Below the pieces are notes generated by a model. It was not told the DNA's origin, made no database searches, and was given only the letters and a program-made list of their open reading frames with translations. Below, piece after piece: positions 48,878-59,812 of a stretch of 64,000 bases of DNA (position 1 is its first letter; the number at the start of each line of letters is the position of its first letter). Origin of the DNA: Epichloe hybrida. Taxonomy: Eukaryota; Ascomycota; Sordariomycetes; Hypocreales; Clavicipitaceae. Made by a program: the position numbers and the translations under genes. Where the stretch lies: NCBI GenBank assembly GCA_019022495.1, contig JAFEKR010000013.1:1116001-1180000 (forward strand). Reading direction: 5' to 3'.

Positions 48878-49207
48878 TGTTAAAAGAGAGAAGTTCTAGT
48901 ATTAGAATAAAGGTAATATTAATCACGTGTTATAGCTATAATTACCTAGCAGAAGCTTAGGCCGCGCGCGGACCCTATACGTGACCTATAACCTAGCACG
49001 TTAATTAGCTAGGAAATATAGGGACACAAACGCGCAACCCCTTTTCCTTTATATATCGTAACTTCTAGCTTTTTACCTCTCTTTTCCTATAACTTAATCA
49101 ATCATAATAACAGACAACGCAGCCTAGAATAAATAATCGATGACAATACTATTCTTCGGGCTCACGACTGTATTACACATTGAATTCAATACCCTGTGAA
49201 TCCAACA
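48878..49207 (+). repeat. 3' LTR of the Copia element
   Basis: Starts TGTTAAAAGAG and ends TCCAACA. The mutation pattern is the mirror image of the 5' copy: the left part is mutated and the right part is nearly clean. It is about 22 bp longer near its left end. Confidence 0.88.
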
Positions 49208-51900
49208 GATATAAAGGATCTAATATATACGTCTAGAGACGGATGGATAACATATTATAAGGTACTAGAGCAATAGCTTATTATAATAATATTATTATTG
49301 CCTTGATTGGCTTCAAATAGCATATTGCGGACTTATAATAGACCTTTTAATGTTTAATAGATAATAACATCTTAATTAGCCTAAAGAAGATATTTATAGG
49401 TTACCTAATAGCTAAAGTATTAGGGAGACTTATTAATTCCTTAGGAATAGTAACACTAGGTGAAAAATTAGTGGTAATTAGGCGGCTTGAATTTCTAAAG
49501 ACCTTATGAGTATTAGAACATTTATTAGGATTTACTAGAGCCCTAAGATATTATATTCTAGGATATGCCTTAATTATTAAACTATTATAAGAACACAAAA
49601 CAAATTTACTCTAGGTATATTAAATAGTTAAAACAAATAAAGATAATAACATCCTAAAAAAGAAAATATCTAAACTAGCAAGACATAATTAGGCAAAGAG
49701 CGTTAATATATTACTACCTTCTAGGAGGGAAATTAAAGCATTTAATACCTTAAAGGCAGCACTAACAAAATATACTACGTTAACGCTATTCTCTCCAAAC
49801 CAACAATTATTTGTGAACTTCAATACATTAGGAGTTAGCATTAGGGTTATAATATATTATATCAAGGATAAAGCAATCCTAAAGCTAAGGATAGATAGGA
49901 TAATCATTAAATATCCCCCTCGTATAGTAATTCAGCTAATTGTATTTCTATCTAGAACTCTATTAGATACGGAAAAGAGGTATTAGTTAATAGAGCTTAA
50001 AGTCTACGGTTATATATAGATACTTCGGAAGTCTAGATAATAGATTAAAGCAACACAAATACCACTAGTAATATGTTTTATAGATTATTACTTAATTATT
50101 AATATAAGTTAATAATTAGATATTGCAAATACAACTAGTAGACATACCGTAAATAAGAAATTAATATAAGTAATAGAGTATATTAGCTAGTTTAATATTA
50201 AAGTAATCCACAAACCAGGCAAGGACTATTTAGTACTAGACGCCTTAAGCAGACTAAAGATAACTAAGAAAACACATAATAACAATGCCCCTAGATAATT
50301 AGAGAACATGCCTAATAATAGACTAGAACATTAGAAGTCGCTAAATAACTACTAAGTGGTGTAACAGGTAAAACACAATCTAGTAATAGCTCTAATACTA
50401 TGATTTACTACACCTATAGCATAAAGACTAATAGTATTACTAGTTAGTATATCTCCTAATTTTAAGAAGTTAATATAATTAAAATATAATTAAGACCTAA
50501 CGTAAAAGCATATTAAGATAGTATTAGAAGATAATACTTAATTATTCACAGAGAACTAAGTAAAGCTACTATTTAGCTAGTAGAATAGATTATTATAGAA
50601 AACAACTCTAGGATTTTAACCACGGCTATGCATACTAAAATCCGCTATTAAGGACTTATATAACAGCATACACAATAGCAATTATGTAGGTTACGTAAAA
50701 CTAAGCGAGATTATGCAATAATTCTATATACCTTATAGGTTACGTAGATTACGAAACTACTTAAGAACCTACCTATTATATTAAATTTATTAACTAAGAA
50801 AACATCTATAACACAGTAATTTATAACTATTATTAGCACTACTAGCACTATATTATATAATTTCTATTGATTTCCTATTATCTCTACCTATATTAGTAAA
50901 AGGTAATAATTTAGTGCTTATTATTATTAATAAATTTAGCAAACAGACTATGCTAGAGCCTTACTAAAATAATATTATAGCAGCAATCTATGTAAGAAAG
51001 CTATATAATTAACTATTAATATCTAATTAGGGAATACCTAAGGTTATAATAAGTAATCATAATTAATGATTTTTAGTAGCATTATAGAAAGCATTTTAGA
51101 ACTTAGTTAGAATAAAATTATTATATTTTATAGCGTATTATCCACAGATAGATAGACAAATAGAACAAATAATATAGATAATAGAATTAGCTATCCGAAT
51201 ATACTTCATATAACTAGACAATAACTAGTTATAGTAATAGACACTACTATAATTATAGTTTAAATTTAATAATATAGTGATTAAAGCAATAGGACGTTCA
51301 CCTAACTAGATTATTATAGGATTTTCTTTAAATAATATTATATCCTTACTATATGTAGGAGAACTAGAAGTGTTAAATAAACTATTAGAATAATTATAAG
51401 CATATAATATAATTACGCTAGTAGTAATCCGGATAAAGATATATTATAATTAAAAACATATAAGCAGATTTTTTAAAGTTAAGGACTAAGTACTAATTAG
51501 GTTAGATAACTAGGCATATATAATCCTAAGATAAATAAGTCTAAAGTATAGGCTAAAATTCGCTAGGCTATTCTAAGTCCTATAACAAGTAGGAAGATTA
51601 GCATATAAGCTAGATATACTAGATAATTAGCGAATTTATCTAGTGATTTCAGTTAACTACCTAGAGCAATTCTATTAGGATATATTTAATAGGCAATTTA
51701 GGATAATAGCGCTAATTTAATTAGCGGACTATAAGGTTAACATAATTCTAGTATAAAGAGAGAGCAATAGAATTATTAAATATTTAATTAAATTTAAGAA
51801 TTTAACTATAGCGTATAACTAGTAGTTACTACTAGTAGCAGTTATTAGGTTAATAAATAGTGCATAGGCTATTAAGAAATAGACTACAAGCAGACAATAT
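49208..51900 (+). pseudogene. Decayed Gypsy pol, right part (RT end, RNase H, integrase)
   Basis: Directly continues the RT after the GATAT target repeat. Recognisable strings are spread over the frame: YNNIIIALIGF (the YVDD region is mutated), RLINSLGMVTLGEKL, a RNase H-like region around 49,790-50,020, integrase at about 50,870-51,190 and a chromointegrase-like C-terminus near 51,540-51,660. Stop codons are frequent throughout. Confidence 0.7.
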
Positions 51901-53028
51901 AATTTACCATAGTAGATAATAGTGCTTATAGCTATAAGTAAGAGAATACTATATTTGCCTACTTTTCTTATGTTTTCCTTTCTTTACCTCTCTTACCTTT
52001 TATTTTTTATATTCCTTACTCTCCTTACCTTCTTTATTTAATATATTTTAGTAGTTTACACACTTATTCATTAATTATATTCACATATAATTATTCCCCA
52101 AATGTATATTTATTATAGCGTAGTTAATAATTATCTAATACCTAATACAACAAAGCTTAGAATAATTCTTCTAGACGCTTAAGAGTAAATATAATAAGTT
52201 AAGCAAATAGTAACTAAAACGGAATTTCATAAGATAGCTTAGCACTTTATAGCCTATTATTAGCTATAGTTACCACTAGAGATAAAGATAATACTAAAAG
52301 ACAATAGTTTATTAAAGAGTTTCTTATGTTTACTAAGATAACTATATAAGCATTAAATTATAGTTTACTAAAGAAGCTTAGTAATACTACTTAGCAACTA
52401 GGGAAAGCTCTAGTAATAATAGCATTAGCTAGAGCTATCTAGGGAAAATTAGTATATAAGGGAATTAGCTTATATAAGCTTTATAGTAAGGGGTTTAAAA
52501 ATATTTTAAACTAATTACTAGCTACAGGTTACCTAATAGACTTAGAATCTCTAAAGTAATAATTAGCTACACTAACTAAGAAAAGAAAGATAAGAGTACC
52601 TATAGAGATGCTATTAGAGAAACTATAGTTAGCTCCTTAAAGGCTAAATTTCTTAATAATATCATTAACTACGCTAGGCAAATTAATCTTTATAGTAATT
52701 AACACACTAAAACCATAGTAAATAATAATAGTAATAAAATAATTCACTAATCCTCTATATAATATAATAGTTACGCCTAGGATAGAGATAGCATACCTAG
52801 CGGGAGATAATACATAGTCTTTTACACCACTACTAGGGTTAGGAAGCAATATAGAGGCGCTGTTCTTAGCATTAAGGGTAGGTATTCTAAACCTAGGAAG
52901 AATAGACAAATTAAACATAATTAAGAGAAACATAATAGCACTGCGGGACTTAAAAGCGTTAATTAACAAAAACACAGAGCTACTGCGACAGATGAGAGAC
53001 AATCAGAGAGATGATTGCGTTATTATAG

Positions 53029-53122
53029 ATTCACAGGTCACGTGCACAATTGTGCAGCATAAATAGCGCCCCACGGGGGCTAGATTAGAGAATATCATCA
53101 TCCTTTCCCACATACCCTTACA
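53029..53122 (+). repeat. 3' LTR of the Gypsy element (94 bp)
   Basis: Ends CCCTTACA directly before the AGCGA target repeat. The first two bases (AT) differ from TG in the 5' copy, so the left edge is approximate. Confidence 0.85.
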
Positions 53123-53201
53123 AGCGAGCATCATAACACGCTATGGTTTCTACGCTAATTTTGCTACGAGTTGCTCGGAATTACCTGGACCTATGTATAA
53201 C

Positions 53202-53585
53202 GGACATCTAAATGCGCATACCGCGTTTCTTGAATGCGCATACCGCGTTAGTCCTAAAACGGAAGGACGGTCCCCACACCTAATTTTAGTCTGGCTCGCG
53301 TCCATTGATTTTCGCTGTTAATTGAGATGCCTATTTGTGCGATATTTGAAGGTACTGATTCTATTATTACGTTTCGTTGCGTTGCTTTACGTTGCGTTGT
53401 GAGGCTTTGTGATAATAAAAAGGAAGGCAAGGAATTTTGCATGCATATTGCGGTGAGTTGCCTGCATTCGCCACTAAAAAGAGCTAGTACCTTTAGCAGG
53501 GAATTAGGCGGAAAGGTACTTCTTCCGTTTTAGGACCAACGCGGTATGCGCATTTAAGAAACGCGGTATGCGCATTTAGATGTCC
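53202..53585. mobile_element. 384-bp MITE with long inverted repeats and 9-bp target duplication
   Basis: The ends are GGACATCTAAATGCGC and its reverse complement. The inverted repeats extend about 70 bp and each holds two direct copies of GCGCATACCGCG. The 9-bp direct repeats ATGTATAAC flank it at 53,193-53,201 and 53,586-53,594. A 9-bp duplication with long terminal inverted repeats is typical of Mutator-like (MULE) elements. The interior, about 240 bp, has no transposase frame, so it is non-autonomous. Confidence 0.85.
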
Positions 53586-53594
53586 ATGTATAAC

Positions 53595-54814
53595 GGTTGA
53601 TGATTGGAGCAACGCCGAAGAAGCCACCACCAGACTACACAGCCAGTACCTACGGACGTACAGATTACATACATACATAGGTAGGTAATATTCCAATTTC
53701 CAGGTACTCCGCCTTTAGGGGCGACGTGCCATGATTGTGGACTAGCTTCCACATACACAATACGTCCATAGGGTTTCAGTCTTCTGCAGGGTCTGAGAGC
53801 GGGCTCCTTCCCGGTGCTCCATCGGCGCTTCATGGGTTCGGGCCCGGGATTGGAGCTGCGAAACTAAGTTGCGTGGTTTTAAGGACTACACGGAGGAGAG
53901 GAGTTGGAGGGGTCTTGATCAGCGCTTGGAGTAATATCTACCAGGTCCAAGCTCTCTGCCTAGAATTGATTCTGTTGCAGATGGAATAGACGCGCTGGGC
54001 GAGAGGGGACACGTCTTCATTTTTTTTTCTCAGTTTGACTACTGGACAACGACAGCACATTCGGGCAGTGGAAAGGACATGCTGTACGGATTATTCTGCA
54101 TAGAGCTTCCATTCAACCTGGTTGTATTTCTGCTGAGAGCTGGCGCTTGAAGGTTGCATTATTAGACAAGTCACCATGGTCCCCGGAGATGGCAGGCCAA
54201 AACACCCACTTTCTGCTGCGTAAATTCATGACAAGTGTCAGATTAGCTGATAGCTATGGCACAACCTCTACTCCTTGTAGCATCACAAATCCCTTGAAAA
54301 AAAATGAAACGCCCTTGACACATATTGCAGGCTACTCTTAAACGTCGTTGTTCAGACTGGGTCACAAGTCAAGTTTCCAAATAGCTGCGCTTACCTCGCA
54401 AAGGATTGAAAGGACTATTATATTCTAACTTTGGTGCGGACAGAGGTTTCAGCAACTCGGTAGAGTTTCTCTCATGCTTGACCTCTCAAGTTTGGCCGGA
54501 ACCCCAGGGCCGTCTCCACAAGGGTAGTCTAAACGGGCGAAACCTCATTTGTTCGACAGTGGAATAGAAGCAATGAACGAGCTTTGACAAGAGGACTGCT
54601 TGCTCAAAGACCCGGCAGGGCACATTAATGTTTTGACGTATACTCCGTACTAGTGTCTTGCTTGTCAATGGTCGATGAAGGCCTATGTTGGCCCTATACA
54701 AGACCCTTATGGCTGCCCGAATTTATCGGCATCATAGGCGCAGGGAAAGCTCGGTATCCGCCCGGGCTAACTATTATCCACTTCTGTTTTTTTCTATCTA
54801 ACTAATAATTTAAC
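53595..54814. other. Intergenic, no gene seen
   Basis: Ordinary-composition DNA with short frames that show no protein family. It includes a TACTCCGTACTAG motif near 54,645. It has no gene-like coding statistics that I can see. Confidence 0.4.
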
Positions 54815-56398
54815 AATGATCTGATTGATGATCTAATTAATGATCTAATTAACGATTTAATTAATGATCTAATTAATGATTTAACTGACTTTCTGACCGA
54901 TTTGACCGATTTGATGATTTGACGATTTAACTGACTTTCTGACTGATGATTTGATTGATGATTTGATTGATGATCTGATTGATGATCTGACTGACGATCT
55001 AATTGACGATTTGATTGATGATTTAATAGATAATCTGATTGATGATCTGATTAATGATCTGACTGACGATCTAATTGACGATTTAATTGACGATTTGATT
55101 GACGATTTGATTGATGATCTGATTGATGATTTGACTGACTTTCTGACCGATTTAACCGATTTGACCGATTTGACGATTTGACGATTTGACGATTTGATGA
55201 TTTGATGATTTGACGATTTGATGATTTGACTAATGATTTGATTGACGATTTGACTGACTTTCTGACTAATGATTTGATTGACGATTTGATTGATGATCTA
55301 ATTGATGATTTGACTGACTTTCTGACTTTCTGACCGATTTGACCGATTTGACCGATTTGACCGATTTGACCGATTTGACCGATTTGACCGATTTGACCGA
55401 TTTGACCGATTTGACCGATTTGACCGATTTGACCGATTTGACCGATTTGACTGATTTGACCGATTTGACGATTTAACGATTTGACGATTTGACTGACTTT
55501 CTGACTGATGATTTGATTGACGATTTAACTGACGATTTGACTGATGATTTGATTGACGATTCGATTGACGATTTAATTGACGATTTGATTGACGATTTGA
55601 TTGATGATCTGATTGATGATCTGATTGATGATCTGATTGATGATCTGATTGATGATCTGACTGACGATTTGACTGACGATTTGACTGACGATTTGACTGA
55701 CGATTTGACTGACGATTTGACTGACGATTTGATTAACGATTTGACTGACGATTTGATTGACGATTTGATTGATGATCTAATTGATGATTTGACTGACTTT
55801 CTGACCGATTTAACCGATTTAACCGATTTGACCGATTTGACTGATTTGACCGATTTGACGATTTGACGATTTGACTGACTTTCTGACTGATGATTTGACT
55901 GACGATTTGACTGACGATTTGACTGACGATTTGACTGATGATTTGATTGACGATTCGATTGACGATTTGATTGACGATTTGATTGACGATTTGATTGATG
56001 ATCTGATTGATGATCTGATTGATGATCTGACTGACGATTTGACTGACGATTTGACTGACGATTTGATTAACAATTTGATTAACGATTCGATTGACGATCT
56101 AATTGACGATTTGACTGACGATTTGATTGACGATTTGATTAATAATCTGATTAATAATCTGATTGATGATCTGACTGACTTTCTGACTGATGATTTGATT
56201 GACGATTTGATTGACGATTTAACTGACGATTTGACTGACGATTTGACTGACGATTTGACTGACGATTTGACTGACGATTTGACTGACGATTTGACTGACG
56301 ATTTGACTGACGATTCGATTGACGATTTGATTGACGATTCGATTGACGATTCGATTGATGATCTGATTGACGATCTGATTGATGATCTGATTGACCCC
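54815..56398. repeat. Large minisatellite, 12-bp unit GATTTGATTGAC and variants
   Basis: About 1.6 kb of near-continuous tandem repeat. The main unit is GATTTGATTGAC, with GATCTGATTGAT, GATTTGACTGAC and GATTTAATTGAC variants. A 9-bp subfamily GACCGATTT runs at about 55,330-55,470. A spacer, GACTGACTTTCTGA, recurs at about 54,903, 55,133, 55,253, 55,312, 55,493, 55,793, 55,872 and 56,172, giving a higher-order structure. Because 12 is a multiple of three, one frame stays open and reads Asp-Asp-Leu-Ile units, but this is a composition effect. The array stops abruptly at a C tract (56,394-56,404). Confidence 0.95.
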
Positions 56399-57210
56399 CC
56401 CCCCTAGCTTAGGCGGTCAAGAGAGGCAGAAAAAAATTTCTTGACCAGTCGCCGAAGAGTATTTCGCGTTTGACCAATCAGAAGAGACGTCTCCACAGGA
56501 CGACCTTATTTTAATAAAGGGAAAGCGGGAAGCTTCGCTCCACCCTCTTGCCTTCGCCTTGCTATGATGCAAATCTCAGGCAAAGCTCCGCTTTCCCTGA
56601 TTATTCAGAGACGCTCTGTGCTTTCTTATGTATCCTTGACCGCACAACGAATGGAGACATCTGGATCTATGCACCTACTAAGAAACGCCAGCCCGGGCGT
56701 TCCAAGCTCTGTTCCGCCGTCGCGCCTCCCCACCCACCAACATCAATCACATTTGACACTTCCAAACCCCACCATTGATTGCCAGGTCTCTCTCAACCAA
56801 GGCTTTTTTTCTTCCCTTTTACCTCATAATCCTCTCGCCCATCCCCGCGCTTTCTTTCTTTCTTTCCTCTCATCATCCATTGACCTAGAACTGGAACGAG
56901 CAGCTAGCACGAACACTCTGGCTATTAGTTTCCTCGAATCTTCTCCGCGGCTCTATTGACGAGTTCATTCCTCAGGTTTGTACCCTTTCTATTTGCATAC
57001 TGCAACCCCCACCTTTCGGTTGGTTTTATTACCTACCTGCGTGTCTACGTGTCTACGTGTCTACGTGTCTACCATTACCTGGGCCTTCACCGCACGTACC
57101 ACTATATTGGCCAGGAGAGACCCAAGCACCAGGGTCAAAATTTTACCAAATATAACCACCTCTAACGACCATTTTGTACTCCAGGCCAGACGCGATACAT
57201 ATATTTCACA
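56399..57210 (+). promoter_or_regulatory. Promoter and 5' leader region of pyruvate kinase
   Basis: About 800 bp between the minisatellite and the pyruvate kinase start. It is pyrimidine-rich (CT tracts at about 56,800-56,880), as often seen in front of highly expressed fungal glycolytic genes, and carries a short CTACGTGT tandem repeat at about 57,040-57,070. Overlapping open frames here look like leader sequence rather than protein. Confidence 0.5.
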
Positions 57211-58955
57211 ATGGCGGCTAGTCGATCGCGTTCGTTTAGCATCATGGCTGCTACCCAACAAGATCACCTCGACACTGGGGGTAGGGTAGCATGGCTGGCT
57301 TCGCTTGACACTGCCTACAGCCCCGAGCACAATTATCGCCGGTCCTCCATCATCTGCACAATTGGTCCTAAGACCAATTCCGTCGAAGCTATCAACAAGC
57401 TGCGTGACTCTGGACTTAACGTGGTTCGAATGAACTTTTCTCATGGCTCATATGAATATCATCAGTCTGTCATTGACAACACCAGAGCAGCCGTGGAGTG
57501 TCATGCTGGCCGCCCTGTTGCCATTGCTCTTGACACCAAGGGGCCTGAGATTCGGACTGGTAACACGACAAATGATGAAGACATTCCTATCTCGGCCGGC
57601 AAGGTGATGAACTTCACCACTGATGAGAAATACTCCACCAGCTGTGACACCGAGAACATGTGAGTCTTCAATATGTTTTCTTCGATCTCTTTGCGTGGAC
57701 CACGTTCATGTCGCTGAAGATCAGCACTTTCCGTCTTTCGTACACTGTGAATATCAATCAAGAGCTGACAAAAGTGGGCCATTGTAGGTACGTTGACTAT
57801 AAGAATATCACCAAGGTCATCGAGCCTGGCCGTGTTATTTATGTTGATGACGGTGTCTTGGCCTTTGAAGTACTGAGCATCAAGGACGACAAGACCATTG
57901 AAGTTCGTGCCAGGAACAACGGCTTCATCTCATCGAGAAAGGGCGTCAACTTGCCCAATACGGATGTCGATCTCCCTGCGCTATCCGAAAAAGACAAGGC
58001 CGATCTGAAATTTGGCGTGAAGAACAATGTAGACATGGTCTTTGCATCATTTATTCGCCGTGCTCAAGACATCAAAGATATCCGCGCCGTACTAGGCGAA
58101 GAGGGCAAGCAAATCCAGATCATTGCCAAGATTGAGAACCGCCAAGGTCTAAACAACTTTCCAGAGATTTTGGAGGAGACGGATGGTGTAATGGTAGCGA
58201 GAGGTGATTTGGGCATCGAGATCCCTGCTGCCGAAGTCTTCGCAGCGCAGAAGAAGCTCATCGCCATGTGCAACATTGCCGGGAAGCCTGTCATCTGCGC
58301 GACTCAGATGCTGGAGTCGATGATCAAAAATCCACGTCCCACCCGTGCCGAGATCAGCGATGTTGGCAATGCCATTACCGATGGAGCTGACTGCGTAATG
58401 TTGTCTGGTGAAACGGCTAAAGGCAGCTACCCCTGTGAAGCCGTCCAAGAAATGCACGAGGCGTGCTTGAAGGCCGAAAACTCCATCCCGTACGTCTCGC
58501 ATTTTGAAGAGATGTGCACCCTGGCCAAACGCCCTGTCAAGACCGTCGAGTCTTGTGCTATGGCTGCTGTCCGAGCATCACTTGACCTTGCTGCTGGCGG
58601 TATCATCGTCCTGTCAACCTCAGGCGAGTCCGCTAAGCTTCTTTCCAAATACCGCCCTGTTTGCCCCATTTTCATGGTCACTCGAACTGCCACGACATCT
58701 CGATTTAGCCACCTTTACCGAGGAGTTTACCCTTTCCTATTCCCCGAGACTAAGCCGGACTTTAACAAGGTTAATTGGCAGGAAGATGTTGACAAACGCA
58801 TCAAGTGGGCTGTTAATCACGCATTAGAGCTCAAAGTTCTTACGCCTGGAGACACTGTGGTTGTTGTGCAGGGCTGGAAAGGAGGCATGGGTAACACTAA
58901 CACGCTGCGAATTGTCCGAGCTGACCCCGAACATCTGGGAATTGGTCAAGCGTAA
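57211..58955 (+). CDS. pyk1: Pyruvate kinase
   Basis: Last step of glycolysis: phosphoenolpyruvate plus ADP to pyruvate plus ATP, cytosolic. Two exons, 57211-57659 and 57788-58955, total 1,617 nt (538 residues), normal for fungal enzymes. Visible motifs are [29 protein letters not shown] (substrate-binding Arg), [27 protein letters not shown] at the exon join, [10 protein letters not shown] with the catalytic Lys, [40 protein letters not shown] and, in the effector-site C-domain, [11 protein letters not shown] and [16 protein letters not shown] second Met (MAATQQ) 12 residues downstream could also serve as the start. It lies between two arrays of the same minisatellite family in opposite orientations. 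Confidence 0.97.
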
Positions 58956-59373
58956 AATAAACCAGCGTGCTTTGTTCGACGACGACGAACCGACAGGAAA
59001 AATCAACATGTTAATGAGCTGAGATTGGACCAACCAATTTTGTTTGATAGAGTACATGTGCAAAGTTTACTAGAATCCAGAATAGCGGGCTAAGAATGAC
59101 ACGAGTTCTAGATTTCGACTTCGATCTAAGCGCAATTATTTCAGAAACTGGAGTCAAGACCTGATGCTCATAAGCATTTTCAGATGGAGTGCCGCTAGAG
59201 ATTATACACTCAGTATTCACCTCAAATCACAACCTTTCCCTGAACATTTAATGGGCTAGAAGCGCAAGTAAATCCTCAAATCCAAGAAAGCTGTCCTATC
59301 ATTATAATTAAGCCTAAACTTGTCGCACATTGGCAACTAGCCAAGGGATATATATGTGTTTATTTGTGTAGCT
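58956..59373. other. 3' region of pyruvate kinase
   Basis: Presumed 3' UTRs of pyruvate kinase and of the converging cysteine-rich gene remnant. No gene seen. Confidence 0.5.
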
Positions 59374-59812
59374 CTAGCAATTAGAGAGACCATAGCATTC
59401 GCCACCAAAGCTAACGTAGCGTGTATGTTGAAGATTCGTACAGTTGGCGCTCAGCGATGTTAAAGCGTCCCTTGGAGTCTGGCATTCATTCTCTACAACA
59501 CCGAGTCAGTGCGGGACACCAAGAGAAGCAAGAAGAGCCCCGGTAGTGGATCTGGCATATGTAGTCCTGGAGATTGTCTGGTAGACACTAGAGTAGCCGC
59601 CAAATCAAACTATCTTTTACGTATTAGGGTCCTGGACGCGACGAGGATAGATAGAGTGATTCTTTGAATTGGCGGCACTAAAAATTAGCCAAGACGAGTA
59701 CCCTCTCCAGGCTGCGACGGCAGTAAGCTCCCTCTTTTTTTCACAATACCGGCTAGCCTCGCGGGCGCCATTGACTTTAGATGGGAATGTCGTGGCCGTA
59801 ATGTGGGGCATA

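Larger units (their letters stand above)
42406..49207 (+). mobile_element. RIP-degraded Ty1/Copia LTR retrotransposon nested in the Gypsy element
   Basis: A 6.8-kb element flanked by the 5-bp direct repeat GATAT (42,401-42,405 and 49,208-49,212), with LTRs at 42,406-42,713 and 48,878-49,207, TG...CA ends. The gene order is Copia type: a gag zinc-knuckle relic near 44,905-44,945, integrase at about 45,890-46,140 (IDTAIAF-like and GPPDFIIIDARTNFYSNEF), then RT near 47,030-47,230 (KSRLVIQG, then ILTQAPTIQ). The integrase-before-RT order separates it from Gypsy. All frames are broken by TAA and TAG. Confidence 0.88.
38250..53122 (+). mobile_element. RIP-degraded Ty3/Gypsy LTR retrotransposon, split by a Copia insertion
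   Basis: Flanked by the 5-bp direct repeat AGCGA (38,245-38,249 and 53,123-53,127) and by 94-bp LTRs ending TA/CA. The internal parts (38,344-42,400 and 49,213-53,028) total about 7.9 kb. Decayed Gypsy pol is readable in pieces. Around 41,980-42,390 there is an RT N-terminal part with VFYTM, then VVDI..LNVITMLD. From 49,213 the RT continues with RRMDN, then IALIGF, then GFTRALRYYI. Around 50,870-51,190 there is an integrase core with IIIDKFSK then GIPKVII. Near 51,600-51,660 there is LDIPDN/WRIY-like sequence. No frame of 60 codons survives over most of it, and TA is greatly over-represented, as RIP produces from CpA/TpG. Confidence 0.88.

Noticed and set aside
52637..53002. 121-codon minus-strand frame at the right end of the Gypsy element
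   Set aside because: It lies inside the element, antisense to pol, with no recognisable domain; it survives because this stretch is less mutated.
53770..53865. Possible tRNA suggested by a GGTTCGGGCC stretch
   Set aside because: No acceptor stem or anticodon arm could be paired; no tRNA was found elsewhere in the window by eye.
54815..56398. CRISPR-like array
   Set aside because: The repeats are contiguous with no unique spacers, and the genome is fungal.
54951..56407. Long frames encoding Asp-Asp-Leu-Ile repeats as possible repeat proteins
   Set aside because: They follow automatically from a 12-bp repeat whose length is a multiple of three; there is no start context, domain or unique sequence.
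56564..56959. 132-codon frame in front of pyruvate kinase
   Set aside because: Low-complexity Ser/Leu/Pro composition from a pyrimidine-rich leader, and it overlaps other equally open frames.
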